From NCBI GenBank assembly GCA_032173965.1, contig CM063284.1:99820410-99884409 (forward strand): a stretch of 64,000 nt of DNA. Direction: 5' to 3'. The notes below the pieces were generated by a model. That model was not told the origin of the DNA, ran no database searches, and saw nothing but the letters and a program-made list of their open reading frames with translations. Positions 1-14,739 of this stretch are shown piece after piece; the first letter of the stretch is position 1, and the number at the start of each line of letters is the position of its first letter. The DNA comes from Sitta carolinensis (Eukaryota > Chordata > Aves > Passeriformes > Sittidae). The position numbers and the translations under genes were made by a program.

Positions 1-1240
<1,240 letters not shown>

Positions 1241-4200
1241 TGTTTTTTTTTTTTTTTTTTTTCCTCTCTCGTTTTTTTTCTCGTTCCTCCTTCTTCTTTC
1301 TCTCCGTCGGTTTTTTTTTTCGTTCCTCCTTCTTCTTCTCTCTCGGTTTTTTTTTTCGTTCCTCCTTCCTTCTTTCTCTCGTCGGTTTTTTTTTCTGTTC
1401 CTCTTCTTCTCTCTCGTTTTTTTTTTTTTCTCGTTCCCTCCTTCTTCTTTCTTCGTCGTTTTTTTTCCTCTTCCTCCTTCTTTTTTCTCGTCTTTTTTTT
1501 CTCTCCTCCTTCTTCTTTCTCTCCGTCTTTTTTTTCTCGTTCTCTTCCTTCTTCTCTCCTGTTTTTTTTTCTCTTCCCTCCTTCCTTCTTTCTCTCCGTC
1601 GGTTTTTTTTTTCTCGTTCCTCCTTCCTTCTTTCTCTCGTCGTTTTTTTTTCTCGTTCCTCCTTCCTTCTTTTCTCGTCGGTTTTTTTTTTTTCGTTCCC
1701 TCTTCCTTCTTTCTCTCCTTGGTTTTTTTTTCTCGTTCCTCTTCCTTCTTTCTCTCGTCGGTTTTTTTTTCTCGTTCCCTCCTTCCTTTTTCTCTCGTGT
1801 TTTTTTTTCTTCTCTTCCCTCCTTCTTCTTTCTCTCCGTCTTTTTTTTCTCGTTCCTCTTCCTTCTTTCTCTCCTCGTTTTTTTTTCTCGTTCCTCCTTC
1901 TTCTTTCTCTCGTCGGTTTTTTTTTTCGTTCCCTCTTCCTTCTTTCTCTCCGTCGGTTTTTTTTCTCGTTCCCTCTTCTTCTTTCTTCGTTTTTTTTTTC
2001 TTCCTCTTCTTCTTCTCTTTTTCTTCCTCTCTTTTCTCTCCTTCGGTTTTTTTTTTCTCGTTCCCTCCTTCCTTCTTTTCTCGTCGGTTTTTTTTTCTCG
2101 TTCCTCCTTCCTTCTTTCTCTCCGTCGGTTTTTTTTCTCTTCCTCCTTCCTTTTCTCCTGTTTTTTTTTCTTCCCTCCTTCCTCTTTCCCTTGTTTTTTT
2201 TTTCTCGTTCCCTCCTTTTCTTTTTGTCGGTTTTTTTTCTCTTCCTCTTCCTTCTTTTTTCGTCGTTTTTTTTTCTTTCCCTCCTTCTTCTTCTCTCTTG
2301 TTTTTTTTTTTTCTCTTCCCTCTTCCTTCTTCTCTGTTTTTTTTTTTTCTCTTCCCTCCTTCCTTCTTTCTCCTCGGTTTTTTTTTTCTCTTTCCCTCCT
2401 TCCTTCTTTCTCTCCTGGTTTTTTCTTTCCTCTTCCTTCTTTTCTCTTTTTTTTCTTTCCCTCTTCCTTTCTTCTCTTTTTTTTTTTTTCCTCTTTCCTC
2501 TTCTTTTTTTTTTCTGTTCTCTCCTTCTCTTCCCTCCTTCTTTTTTCTCTCCCTTTTTTTTTTCCCTTTTTTTTCTCTTCCTTTTCTTTTTTCTCGTTCT
2601 TTTTCTTCTTCTCTTTTTTTTTTCTTCTCTTTTTTTCTCTCCTGTTTTTTCTCTCTTTTTTTTTCTCTTTTTTTTTTCTTTTTTTCTCTCTCTTTTTCTC
2701 TCTTTTTTTTCTCCTCTTTTTTTTCGTTTTTTCCTTCTTCTTCTGTTTTTTTTTTTCTCCTTCCTTTTTCCTCCTCGGTTTTTTTTTCTTCTTCTTTTTC
2801 CTCCTCGTTTTTTTTTCTTTCCTCCTTCTTTTCTCGTCGGTTTTTTCTCGTTCCCTCTTCTTCTTCTCTCCTCGTTTTTTTTTCTCGTTCCCTCCTTCCT
2901 TCTTTTCTCTCGTTTTTTTTTCTCGTTCCCTCTTCCTTCTTTCTCTCCTCGTTTTTTTTCTCGTTCCTCCTTCCTTTTTCTCTCTTTTTTTTTTTTCTCC
3001 TCTTCTTTCTCGTCGTTTTTTTTCTCTTCCTCCTTCCTTTTTCTCTCCTCTTTTTTTCTCGTTCTCTTCCTTCTTCTCTCCCGGTTTTTTTTCTCGTTCC
3101 TCCTTCTTCTTCTCTCTGTTTTTTTCTCTTCCTCTTCTCTTTTCGTCGTTTTTTTTTCTTCCTCCTTCCTTCTTTCTCTCCGTCGGTTTTTTTTTTCTCG
3201 TTCCTCCTTCCTTCTTTCTCTCCGTCGGTTTTTTTTTCTCGTTCCCTCCTTCCTTCTTTCTCTCCGTCGTTTTTTTTTTTCGTTCCCTCTTCTTCTTTCT
3301 CTCCGTCGTTTTTTTTTTTCTCGTTCCCTCCTTCCTTCTTTCTCTCCGTCTGTTTTTTTTCTCGTTCCCTCCTTCCTTCTTTCTCTCCGTCGGTTTTTTT
3401 TTCTCGTTCCTCCTTCCTTCTTTCTCTCGTCGGTTTTTTTTTCTCGTTCCCTCCTTCCTTCTTTCTCTCCGTCGGTTTTTTTTTCTCGTTCCCTCCTTCC
3501 TTCTTTCTCTCGTCGGTTTTTTTTCTCGTTCCCTCCTTCCTTCTTTCTCTCGTCGGTTTTTTTTTCTCGTTCCTCTCCTTCCTCCTTTTTCTCGTCCTTT
3601 TCCGTTTTTTTTTCTCGTTCCCTCTTCCTTCTTTCTCTCGTCGGTTTTTTTTCTCGTTCCCTCCTTCCTTCTTTCTCTCCGTCGGGTTTTTTTTTCTCGT
3701 TCCCTCCTTCCTTCTTTCTCTCCGTCGTTTTTTTTTCTCGTTCCCCTTCCTTCTTTCTCTCCTCGGTTTTTTTTTCTCGTTCCCTCTTCCTTCTTTCTCT
3801 CGTCGTTTTTTTTTCTCTTCCCTCCTTCCTTCTTTCTTCCGTCGTTTTTTTTTTTCGTTCCTCCTTCCTTCTTTCTCTCCTTCGTGGTTTTTTTTCTCGT
3901 TCCCTCCTTCCTTCTTTCTCTCCTCGGTTTTTTTTTCTCGTTCCCTCCTTCCTTCTTTCTCCTCGTTTTTTTTTCTCTTCCCTCCTTCCTTCTTTCTCTC
4001 CTCGGTTTTTTTTCTCTTCCCTCCTTCCTTCTTTCCTCTCCGTTTTTTTTTTCTTCTCTCCTTCTTTCTTCTTCGTTTTTTTTTTTTCCTCCTTCCTCTT
4101 TTCCTCTTCGTTTTTTTTTTCTCGTTCCCTCCTTCCTTCTTTTCTCTCTCGGTTTTTTTTTCTCGTTCCCTCCTTCCTTCTTTCTCTCCGTTTTTTTTTT

Positions 4201-7030
4201 CTCGTTCCCTCTTCCTTCTTCTCTTCGTCTTTTTTTTTTTCTCTTCCTCCTTCTTTTTTTCTCGTTCTCTTCTTCTTTCTCCTTCTTTTTCTCTTCCTCC
4301 TTCTTTTTCTCTCGTCTTTTTTTTCTCTTCCTCGTTTTTTTTCTTTCCGTTTTTTTTCTTCCTCCTTTTTTCTTCTCTTTTTTTCTCCTCCTTTTTTTCT
4401 CTCGTTTTTTTTTTCTCTTCCTCCTTTTTTTTTCTCGTTTTTTTCTCTTCTCCTTCCTTTTTTCTCCGTTTTTTTTCTCTCCTTCTTTTTCTTCCTTTTT
4501 TTTCTTCCTCCTTTTTTTCTCCTCGTTTTTTTTTCTCTTCCCTCCTTCCTTTTTTCTCGTCTTTTTTTTTTTCTCTCCTCCTTCTTTTTCTTTCCTCGTT
4601 TTCCTTCCCTCCTTCTTTTTCTCTCTCTTTTTTTTCTTTCCTCCTTCCTTCTTTCTCTCTCTTTTTTTCTGTCCCTCCTTCCTTCTTCTCTCCGTTTTTT
4701 TTTCTTCCTCTTCTTTTTCTCTCCTCCTTTTTTTCTCTTCCTCCTTTTTTTCTTCTCCTCTTTTTTTCTGTTTCTCTTCCCTCCTTCTTCTTTCTCTCGT
4801 CTGTTTTTTTTTCTCTCCTTCCTTCTTTCTCTCGTCGTTTTTTTTTCTCTTCCTCCTTCCTTCTTTCTCTCGTGTTTTTTTTTTCTCTTTCCCTTCCTTC
4901 TTTTCTCTCGTTTTTTTTTCTTCCTCCTTCCTTCTTTCTTCTCGTTTTTTTCTTCCCTCCTTCCTTCTTCCTCTGTTTTTTTTTCTCTTCCTCTCTCTTC
5001 CTTCTTTTTTTCTCGTTCCTCTTCCTTTTTTCTCGTTCCTTTTTTTTTTCTCTTCCTCTTCTTCTCTTCCTCCTTTGTTTTTTCTCGGTTCTTCTTCTTC
5101 TTTCCTCCTCGTTTTTCTTTCTCTCCTCCTTTCTTTTTCTCTTCCCTGTTTTCTTCTTTCTCTCCTTCTTTTTTTTCTCGTTCTTCTTTTTCTCTTCCTC
5201 CTGTTTTTTTCTCTCTCGTTTTTTTCTTTCCTCCTTCTTTTTTTTCTCGTTTTTCTTCCTTCCTTCTTTCTTCTCTCTCGTTTTTTTTTCTCGTTCCCTC
5301 CTTCCTTCTTTCTCTCCGTCGGTTTTTTTTTCTTCCTCTCCTCTCTCTCCTTCTTTCTCTTTCGGTTTTTTTTCTCTTCCCTCCTTCTTTTTTTTCTCGT
5401 TCTTTCTTTTTCTCTCCTCTTCTTTTTCTTCCTCGTTTTTTTTTTCCTCTCTTCCTCCTTCCTTCTTTCTTTCTCTTTCTTCTTCTTCCCTCCTTCCTTT
5501 TTTCTCTCGTTTCTTCTTCTTCCTCCGTCGTTCTTTTCTCGTTCTTCTTTCTTTCTTCTCTCCTCCTTCTTTTTTTCTCTTCCCTCTTTTTTTTCTCCGT
5601 TTCTCTTTTTCTCTTCCCTCCTTCTTTTTTTCCTTGTTTTTTTCTCTTCCTCCTTCTTCTTTCTCTCGTCGGTTTTTTTTTCTCGTTCCCTCCTTCCTTC
5701 TTTCTCTCCGTCGGTTTTTTTTCTCGTTCCTCCTTCCTTCTTTCTCTCCTCGGTTTTTTTTTTCTTTCCTCCTTCCTCTCTCCTTTCTTTTTTCCTCCTC
5801 GTTTTCTTTCTCTTCCTCGTTTTTTTTCTCTTCCTCGTTCTTTTTCTCTTCCCGTCGTTTTTTTCCTTCCCTCTTTTTTTTCTCGTTCCTTTCTTTTTCT
5901 CTTCCCTCGTTCTTTTTTCTGTTTCTTTTCCTTCTTTCCTCCTGTTTTTTTCTCGTTCCCCTTCTTCTTTCTCTCCTCGTTTTTTTCTCGTTCCTCCTTC
6001 TTCTTTCTCTCGTGTTTTTTTCTCGTTCCCTCCTTCTTCTTCTCTCGTCGTTTTTTTTTTGTTCTCCTTCTTCTTCTTCCGTCGGTTTTTTTTTCGTTCC
6101 TCTTCTTCTTTCTTCTCGGTTTTTTTTCGTTCCTTCTCTTTTCTCGTGTTTTTTTTCGTTCCTCCTTCTTCTTTCTCTCTCGTTTTTTTTTCTCGTTCCT
6201 CCTTCTTCTTTTCTCGTCGTTTTTTTTCGCTCTTCTTCTTTCTCTGTCGTTTTTTTTCGTTCCTCCTTCTTTTCTCCTCGTTTTTTTTTTCTTCCTCCTT
6301 CTTCTTTTCTCTTGTTTTTTTCTCGTTCCTCCTTCCTTCTTTCTCTCGTCGGTTTTTTTTTCTCGTTCCTCTCCTTCTTCTTCCTGGTTTTTTTTTCCGT
6401 TCCTCCTTCTTTCTCTTGTTTTTTTTTCTCGTTCCTCCTTCCTTCTTTCTCTCGTGTTTTTTTTCTCGTTCCCTTCTTCTTTCCTCGTGGTTTTTTTTTC
6501 TGTTCCCTCTTCCTTCTTTCTCTCTCGTTTTTTTTTCTGTTCCTCCTTCCTTCTTTCTCCGTCGTTTTTTTTTTCTCGTTCCTCTTCCTTCTTTCTCTCC
6601 GTCGGTTTTTTTTCTCGTTCCTCTTCTTCTTCTCTCCGTCGGTTTTTTTTTTTTCTCTTTCTTCTCCTTCCTCTTTCTTTCTCCTCGGTTTTTTTTCTCG
6701 TTCCTCCTTCCTTCTTTCTCTCCTTGGTTTTTTTTTTCGTTCCCTCCTTCCTTCTTTCTCTCCATCAGTTTTTTTTTCCTCCTTCCTTCCTTCCTTCCTT
6801 CTCTCTCTCCATCGTTTTTCTTTCTCATTCCCTCATTCCTTCTTTCTCTCCGTCAGTTTTTCTTTCACGTTCCCTTGTTCTTTCTTTCTTTCTTTCTATG
6901 TTTTTCTTACTCCTTTCTTCGTTTCTTTTTTCTTTCTATCAGTTTTTCTTTTTCATTGTCTTGTTTCTTCTTTCTCTCCCTCATTCCTTCTTTCTCTCCA
7001 TCGGTTTTTCTTTCTCCTCCCTTCATTCCT
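1241..7030. repeat. Homopyrimidine minisatellite, unit about 41 bp
   Basis: A tandem array of roughly 140 units. Each unit has a T8-T10 run, then a core that begins CTCGTTCCCTCC, continues with TTCC/TTCT steps and ends CTCTCCGTCGG. The G residues sit almost only in the two landmarks CTCGTT and CCGTCGG. I see no A between about 1220 and 6760. Units are clean at about 3160-4000 and more degenerate at about 2460-2720, 4230-5280 and 5380-5640. The last copies (6750-7030) carry variants with A, such as CCATCAG and CTCATTCC, which look like an older flank of the array. The three long plus-strand open frames over this region exist only because every stop codon needs an A. Confidence 0.9.
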
Positions 7031-7395
7031 TCTTTTCCTGCTCTCTTTCTCTTTCTCTTTCTCTTTCCTTTCTCTTTCTCTTTCTCTTTCTCTTTCTCTT
7101 TCTCTTTTCTCTTTCTCTTCTTCCTCTGGTCCTCCTGTGTCCCTCTTGTGCCCTTCCTCTTCTCCTCCTTTGCTTCTATGCTCGTCAGCTCCTCTCCTGT
7201 TCTTCTTCTCTGCTCTTCTCCTCTGCCCTCCTCCTTTTCTGCTCCTCCTCTACTCCTGTGCTCTTCTCCTCTACTCTTCTCCTCTTCTCTTTTCCTCTCC
7301 TCCTCTGCTCTACTGCTCTTCTCTTCCTCTCCTCCTCAGCTCTTCTCCTCCTCCACTCTTCTCCTCCTCTGCTCGTCTCCTCTGCTGCTCTTCAA
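7031..7395. repeat. CT-rich microsatellite bordering the minisatellite
   Basis: A clean hexanucleotide CTTTCT/TTTCTC repeat at about 7040-7120 is followed by an imperfect CTCTTCTCCTCTG-type stretch to about 7395. Unique-looking AT-rich sequence begins right after this. The pyrimidine strand is the same as in the adjacent 41-bp array, so the homopyrimidine domain totals about 7.4 kb. Confidence 0.85.
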
Positions 7396-7589
7396 ATATC
7401 TACATGCACCACTAAATTTAGCTGCTAATGGAAATGTTTTTTTAAACTCATTAGTACTTGCTGTATTTTGAGAGAAATCTGATTTCCAAGAACTGCCCAA
7501 CAGGTCATCTTTTAAGGATATTATGTGTTAGTATTAGTCTCTGTAAGGTGCTTTAAAAGATACTTTTGCTAATCAGTAACTTCTTAAAA

Positions 7590-8170
7590 TTTTACTTTGT
7601 TGTACCATGGTGGGTTGGGCCTCACTAGCAATCAAAAATCCTGCCTGGCTTTTGCCCTACATGTCCCATCTGTGGTGTCTGAAGAAAATATCACAAAGGC
7701 TAAAAGACTGATGGATCAATATAATGACATTTTAATAAGAAAAGCAAAAGTGTTGCATGCTTTTGCACAGGCAAACAAAAAATAATTCATTCTCCACTTT
7801 CCCATGGGTATCCAGTAGTTCAGCCTTACAGGAAAGGTGGCTCCCAGTATCCACAATGATTATTTGGGAAAACAAGCACCATAACACTCAAGATAATCAT
7901 AAATGCTTTCTTTTCTTCCTCATTCCCCCAGCTTTTACTGCTGAGCTTGACATCATATGGTGTGGGACATCCCATTGGTCAGCTGGCCCAGCAATGTCCC
8001 CTCACACCTCTTGTCTATCCTCAGCCTACTGGCCTTTGCAGGAGTGGTTTGGAAAGAAAACCTTGGTGCTGTGATAGCACTGCTCAGCAGTGGCCAAAGC
8101 AATGGTGTTTTATCCACACTGTTTTTGTCACAAATGCAAAGCACAGCTTCACTGATAGGAGCTGTCACCC
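7590..8170 (+). mobile_element. Decayed endogenous retrovirus (LTR-type) relic
   Basis: The stretch from about 7850 (GGGAAAACAAGCACCATAAC) through a polypyrimidine segment, a TGACATCATATGGT segment, a CTGCTCAGCAGTGGCCAAA segment and a CACTGTTTTTGTCACAAATG segment follows, in order, an avian LTR sequence type that I recognise from memory. It is strongly diverged and has no clear ends. A 62-codon open frame at 7597-7785 lies at its start and resembles no protein I know. Family assignment is from memory only. Confidence 0.45.
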
Positions 8171-11100
8171 CAGTGTGACAGCACTGAAAGACAATCTGGT
8201 CACTTTGTTCGTCCTGCACACACACACAAACACCCTTGCTGTCTCTAATGGGTAGTCTGAGTTATCCTAAGACAAGAACATCAGGTGGGAATTCCAGAAG
8301 GAACAGTCTGGATGGTTGCATAGCGAATACATTACAGAAATGGAGGAGCTGTGATGATTTACTTTGGTACACATCTGCCTGCAAAAGGTTATAAAGTGCT
8401 ATTGGATACTTGGACAGCTGGACAAATGGGTCTCCCAAGGCTGTAGGCAGCTTCTGGTGGATAATTGCCTGGACAGGGATGTCTGTAGGGTAAATCCAGC
8501 CTGAGAAGTGGAAGATGCAATTTTGGATGGCTGAGTAAAAGGTCTGAGGTCTGATTGCATACAGAGATAAAATCCTAAAGTAGCTCCTTAGATGCTTTGT
8601 TTGTGTATTCTGCAAGGCCAAAGACTGTAAAACTGTTTATATTAAAATCCTCTAGACCTGCTTGTATGAGATACTGCACTGGCAATATTTAGATACCGTA
8701 TAAACAATAAACCTAATCATAATCATCCACATAATCAGTGTCATACTTCTCACACCTGCCTAAGAGTCTTCTTTCAACCAATCTGTCTCATCTGGCAAGA
8801 CCCTGTACAAATACTTTCCATATTTGATTTCTCCAGAATTCCTGTAGACTTTGGCAGTACTATTTGTATCTTAATTTGGCATGTTTACTGATTGTAAGCC
8901 CACTGGGCAATGCAATTAACTCTTTTATAATAAATAGTAAGATAATGCCATCAGAGTTCAGCCTGTGTAGAAGAGCAATTATAGTAAAATAATTTAAGAT
9001 GCTTAAAGTATTACAACATTGTACTTGGAAAATACCCTAATCCAAACTAGAATATATATTTTAATGCTTAAGTACCACAGCTGAATTGTACAACCAGACA
9101 CTGGATTTTTACCTTTAAGAAAAACCTAAACTATTCGATTTTAGTATTCCTTATTTCTATTAGTCCTTTGTCCACCTTTCTCTATCACCATTCAGGCTGA
9201 TAGGAGCTCCATCCCAGCCAGACTTCATACCAGGATTTTCTCTTTCCAGTAGCAAGGGACAGCTATACTTTTAAAGATATTCCTCAGCATTATTTCAGTT
9301 TTAAGTGTGAGACTGCAGATGTCTAAAACTCTGCATTTGATTAGGTAGTCAGAATCATAAATCCCACACCTTTGATATTTTTTAAAAAAAAAAAAAAAAC
9401 AATAAAAATAATCATTTGTGTGAATAAGAGAGAGCCTAAGTTTTCCTAGGATGGGCATTAGCACCTCACAAAGCTACACACAGGTCATAAAGCACCTTTT
9501 CTCCCTCACCTAATATAGTTTTTGAAAAGTACGCTGCACCTGCTAGTGCTCTGGATTGCTCAGCAGTTTTTGTCAAGGCAGCCCTGGAGACAAGAAAAAA
9601 ATTACCCTGTCCTAGGACAATGCAGCCTTTGATTGGAGCAGTGTGGAACTCTGACAAAAAGCTGCTATGAGGAGAACCTGGCCCTGGTTTTGGGCTGACA
9701 AAGAGGGGAGTGAGTAAAAAGAATATGTCCTTGCTGCAGCCCTCACTACACTCTGGTGTCCCTAAGAAAAGCATCATTGATTTTATCCCCACCAATCTTC
9801 AAACAGGTGATACCACTCAGCAAAGGAACAAAGACTAATACCAAAAGAGGATGAAACACCTCTTCAAGATCCACATCTGCATAACCACCAGGTTCCTCAG
9901 AATTAATACAACTGTATGATAAGCCTGCATTTTGATTACATCCCATCTGGGCAAAATCAACAGCAAGGAACAAGTTGAACTGTGACTTACCTTGACAGAA
10001 TAATTGTGCAGGCTGATAAAAAACCCCACAGTTACAAACCACTTCCTTAGATTGGTAGCCTCCCTCCTGAAAGAAGGCATAATGTCTCCACTAACAAGCC
10101 AAACACACTGAGTGTTTTTATACTGACAGTAACAAAATAGGTCACCTCCACCACAAGAAGTCTTGATTGCATCAGTATTTCACAAGTGTTTCTTTGGTAG
10201 CATCAGAAACTGGAAAGGGCAGTGGCTCCTCTAAACACAGCATACAGTGAGCCCAAATTGCCATCTACTCCTGCTTCCCAGAGGTCTGTAACAAAACTTG
10301 ACTCTCTTTGCAGTATTTTCTACCCTGGACCCTACTGAAAGGAGTGAGAAGTTAAAATCTTAAAAGGAGCCTAGGTAGGCTAGGGACAAAAAAAAATCAC
10401 CATTTCTTTTGAACCAAGGGCACACCCAAGGTCTCTGTAGCCCCTTGGAAATTCCCAGCCCCTGCTGTTTTGGGAGCTCAAGAGAGATGTTAAAGAAGGT
10501 AGGGGGTTCTTACATTAAAGAATCTTTACGTTATTACATTTAAAACTATTGTACTCACAATACAATCGGATAGACACACAGAGCCTAAATATACAGTATT
10601 CACAGTGTTCCTGTGGCTATGAAAGGGAAAGGGAAAACTCCAAATGTGAGACTCTGAAGCCTTTTGAGTTAAATATCCTCCAGAACAGAGGCTATATGAT
10701 ACGTGGACCACCCTAATGATTTGCACTTAAAAAATGATTAAAGATTTTCAAGTAATGAGGATCCCCAAAAATAATTGTATCACCAGATGTGAACGGTTGA
10801 TGCAAGAAACAGAATTTAAAGATATATCGAGCATGATTTTAAAGGCTGCAACAGCCAAGTATGTCTTCAATTAGTAAAACGTACTACCGTGTTGTTATTG
10901 TGTCCTTCCAGTTACATCAGCATTCTGATGTGACTAAGGAAATATCTGTATATTTTATGCTTGACTCATTTTCCTCTGTCAGACTGTAATTACTCTGTGT
11001 CACTAATGGGTTTGTCTGTGAATTACAGCTCCTGGCAAATTATGCTTCTGAATTTGCCTGAAATTCCCATGTGATTTACAGAAACGGTTTCCAAGTGTTG

Positions 11101-14100
11101 AGGTATCAACTGGTTTCTAGCAATGGCAAGGAAAGCTAGAGCTGAAATCAGCAAGGCAAGGATTCGACTGACTTCTAAAGTAACAGTATAAAATGAACTT
11201 TACAAAATATATATTTTATTTTGGAATCGGGCACAATGCACCCAATGTGCATATATCCAGGTTCTCCAGCATAACAAAATAGCGGCAAGTTAAAGACCGT
11301 TGTTGGAAAACTTCCTCTGACTGCAGTGTAGGTCAGCCTGAAGCTTGGTCTTCATTTCATGTGGCTTTTTATCCCAATAGCTTGTCGTAAACAAATGTCA
11401 TCAGCAAGCGGAAGGGACTCAAGCTTAAACAGGCTCACAAACGTTGGGAAAAGTAAGGTGTTGGACAGATGTAATATTCTCAGAACTGAAAACAAATGAC
11501 TTCTATATTGGCATAGGTCTACTGCAAAAGCCCTACAGGCTTATACTCCTTCACTGTACAAAACTGTAGCTTGTCCACAATTTTCCACGGTGCTGAGTAC
11601 GAGGCAGAACAGCGACACTGAGCACATTTATTTCAGCTCCACACAACTCTCATGATTGTCACTACTTGGCATGGGAAGTGCTGCCTTTGAACCTGGGGCA
11701 ATGGAAAATGTCACATACTAAATATGGAAGGAAACACCCTCTCCCCTCATTTCAGTATGATCCTGCTACCTTGACTTCTGCCATTGGAGGATGTCTTGCC
11801 TAAATAAGGGATTTTCTTTCCAAGTACCACAGAGCCCTGCTGCAGTTACTCCACTTTTCAGTATCAAGCTGGAGATCTGCATATAAGCTTCAGCTGCAGA
11901 CAAATTAGATCATGCTCCCTGAAGGACCTCTCCTGGATTTATTTTTACCCAAGCAGAGTAAAAATGATAAATATGTTATGTTCTTCATTTAAAAAAATGT
12001 TCATCAACTAAATAGATCAACAATTCATAATTTAAAACAAAATATAATTTAAAATTTCTGCTCATTTCCTCTCTTCTGGCCTCTGGAAACAAATGAAAAG
12101 ACTTAGAGGAGGATTGGAAATAATATTTTGTGGAAGTATGAAATAAATTGTTGGTGATTTCATTTTTCCCTTTCCCACCCTGCTCCTATTTCTATCAACA
12201 GAGAACATGGTTTGCCGGTACTTTTTAATGCAAGGTAGGCTCTGGTCAAAAGCTACAATGTTTGGGTTGAAGAATGGCTCTCTTGGCCTGACTCAGTGCA
12301 GGCGTTGTCCAAAGAAAGTCATAAACATATGGCTTTGGGAAAATGAGAGCAAAGGCATGCTGCAATTATATTCCATGGAGAACTGTATCTGAGAGAAACC
12401 TGCTGTATCAAAGAAGTAAGAGGGAATTTTAGAGACGCACTATCAAATCAGCTCTGTTATACAATTGATGCATAGGAATAGGACAGAAAGACAAGAACCA
12501 ACCTGGACTTACCAATGAAATAATAACAGCTACGGGCAGAAAACAAAGTTATGTTATAAATATGTTTCCTGCTTTATAGTACAGGCAAAAAAATTACTAT
12601 GCTATATGCAAAAAGCCAACAACCAGCAGTTATAGTTGAATCAAATGGCTTTTAAGTGATCCTCTGACAGTGTTTAATCACTACATAGTAGCCCTGTTTG
12701 TCCTTACAAATTCATTTCTGGCTAAATCTGTCATCTTGATAGGAGAGCAGAAATATTTTTTGTGTGCAACACCACACAAAGCCTTTGCTGAGTCACTTTT
12801 TTCTGTCTCTATCAGCATATCAATTGACATAAGAATTCAATTACTCATTCATGTACTTGTACTAGCTCAGGATTTCCCAGCCTCCTGAGCTCTTGCTGGT
12901 GGTCTCTATGTCTGCCCTGCATTCATTCTGCTGCCTGCTGTACATCATTTTACAGATTGGTATAATTGTGTATCAGAGCACTGCCAGGCACATCTCATTA
13001 GCATTCTTTTATTACAGCAAGACTGAATGACATGTCATTTATTTGTAAAAACTATTCACTGTACAATACAAAAGTGATTATAAGCTAATCTCTAAGCTCT
13101 AGCTTCAGCTTAGACCTGACATTTTTATAGATGTCTATACCTCATTCTGGTAGTTCATGACAACATATCCCCTTGACAAAGCTGTTGCCTGTTAATAAGC
13201 AATTGGTTCTAATTCATTATCTCACACTTTATTAAGCATAGGGTAAACAAGGAGCTGGGAAATTCTTTTATTGCTTGTTTGACTGGTAAGTAAATGTTCA
13301 TGCTAATTTCAGCAACTGTCTTAGTTCCTGCTTTCTTATTCCAGTGTCTAAAAGGAAGTCTGCATTTCAGCTGGAGTTATGTAAGTTTTGTAGTACAAAT
13401 ACGAACTAACATGTTCTGCCTGAGTGTTGGCCCCTTTAGCAGAGCTCTCTTGCTGTTCCTTCTCCTTACAGAAAATGATGGCAATGAAATAACTCTGGAG
13501 AAAACAAAAACTCTTTTAGACTATATTTACTCTGCTCAACATAGTCTGATCAGGGATCAGACTGGGATCATAGTCTGGATCAGGGGTCTCAAGGAGTCAG
13601 CCACAAGAAGAGGCAAAATGTGGGGAAAGCAAGAAAAATGGGAGAGTCGAAGAAGGGGTTTCTATAAGAATTTGGAGTCTGCTGAAAAGGCATGTGGGAA
13701 TTGGAACTTCAAGTCCAAATACTCCTCTTCCATCCAGTTTCAGGAATCTAAAACCTCTGTGTTACCAGCCATTTGTATAATCCTTCCTGACTGTTCCAAG
13801 CCAGTCAGATAACAGAACAGTTCCACCTCACAGCACAAGGCTAAGCTGCAGAAACTCTTATTGGTGTTAGTGACTGATCTACAAGCAGCCCTGTCATTGG
13901 TGTCTACATAAATGTCATCACCTTAGTTGATCAAAGCAAGTTATGTTTTTAGATCTAACATGCTTGAGTCTAAAAACAGTTTCAAGGTGACAGAAGTAAA
14001 AGAAGTATTTTACTGTGTAAGTGCAAAGTCGAGATTAGCCAGGTTGACTTGTTACTGAAAGAAAGAAAAATTACTACATTCTCTAGGGAATAAATGCCAT

Positions 14101-14739
14101 TTTCCATTTAGGCTAAGGAGAAATGTGATTAGCCCCACTAGCTGAATACAGAAATCCAAACTATGAGTTAGTTTTTCTCCACCACACTGAGCACAGCCAC
14201 CTTTGTACTGGATGAAGTGAGCAATATTAACACCCTCAATCAGAATTTGGTATCATGCCCACATAGGAGGTTCAGCACACCAAATGGCTGAAAGGTGATC
14301 TTGTGAAAGATTCATTTTTCTTTTTATAAGCCATAATTTAGTGTATAACTGAGAGATTGCTTCTAGAAAGGGCAGCTGTAAACATGATTAGCAAAACCAG
14401 ATACTGTCTGGAGAGAAATGCATCTTCACAAAGGGAAGGAAGATAATATTCACCTGATTTAAGATATTAATTTAAAGGGGAAATTGCTACTCAAAGTGCA
14501 ATGAGGTAGTGTTCTGTGAGCCATTAACTGTCTCGGGCCTTGAATCTGAAAGTAGAATGTCATATTTTTCCCGCTGTGGACAATTTATGGAAGATTCCTT
14601 GCATGGTAGCCCCAGAATGTTTACATTGCTTTGTCACGCATATTCCCATCAAAATCTGGTTTGTACTGCAGGATCCCCATGGTATTTTCCCCACATAAAA
14701 TGGATGTGTTTCATACAATAGGAATTGTTTGTTTAAAGC
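8171..14739. other. AT-rich intergenic sequence without recognised genes
   Basis: I find no multi-exon gene, RNA gene or intact mobile element here. Frames are short. The longest, 13294-13812 on the plus strand (172 codons), has no recognisable domain and no family resemblance. Small features are a CA-rich run near 8217-8232 and a poly-A run near 9382. The stretch lies beyond the 3' end of RNMT. The melanocortin receptor genes MC5R and MC2R, which lie beyond RNMT in human, are single-exon genes of about 300 codons and no such frame occurs here. Confidence 0.6.

Noticed and set aside
1241..7030. CRISPR-like array from regularly repeated units
   Set aside because: The units are directly adjacent with no unique spacers, and the genome is that of a vertebrate.
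7597..7785. 62-codon frame that reads like a helical protein (ITKAKRLMDQYNDIL)
   Set aside because: Lies at the start of a decayed ERV relic and matches no protein I know. Not supported as a gene.
13294..13812. 172-codon plus-strand open frame
   Set aside because: No recognisable domain or family and no promoter. Its length is within what AT-rich intergenic DNA yields over 64 kb.
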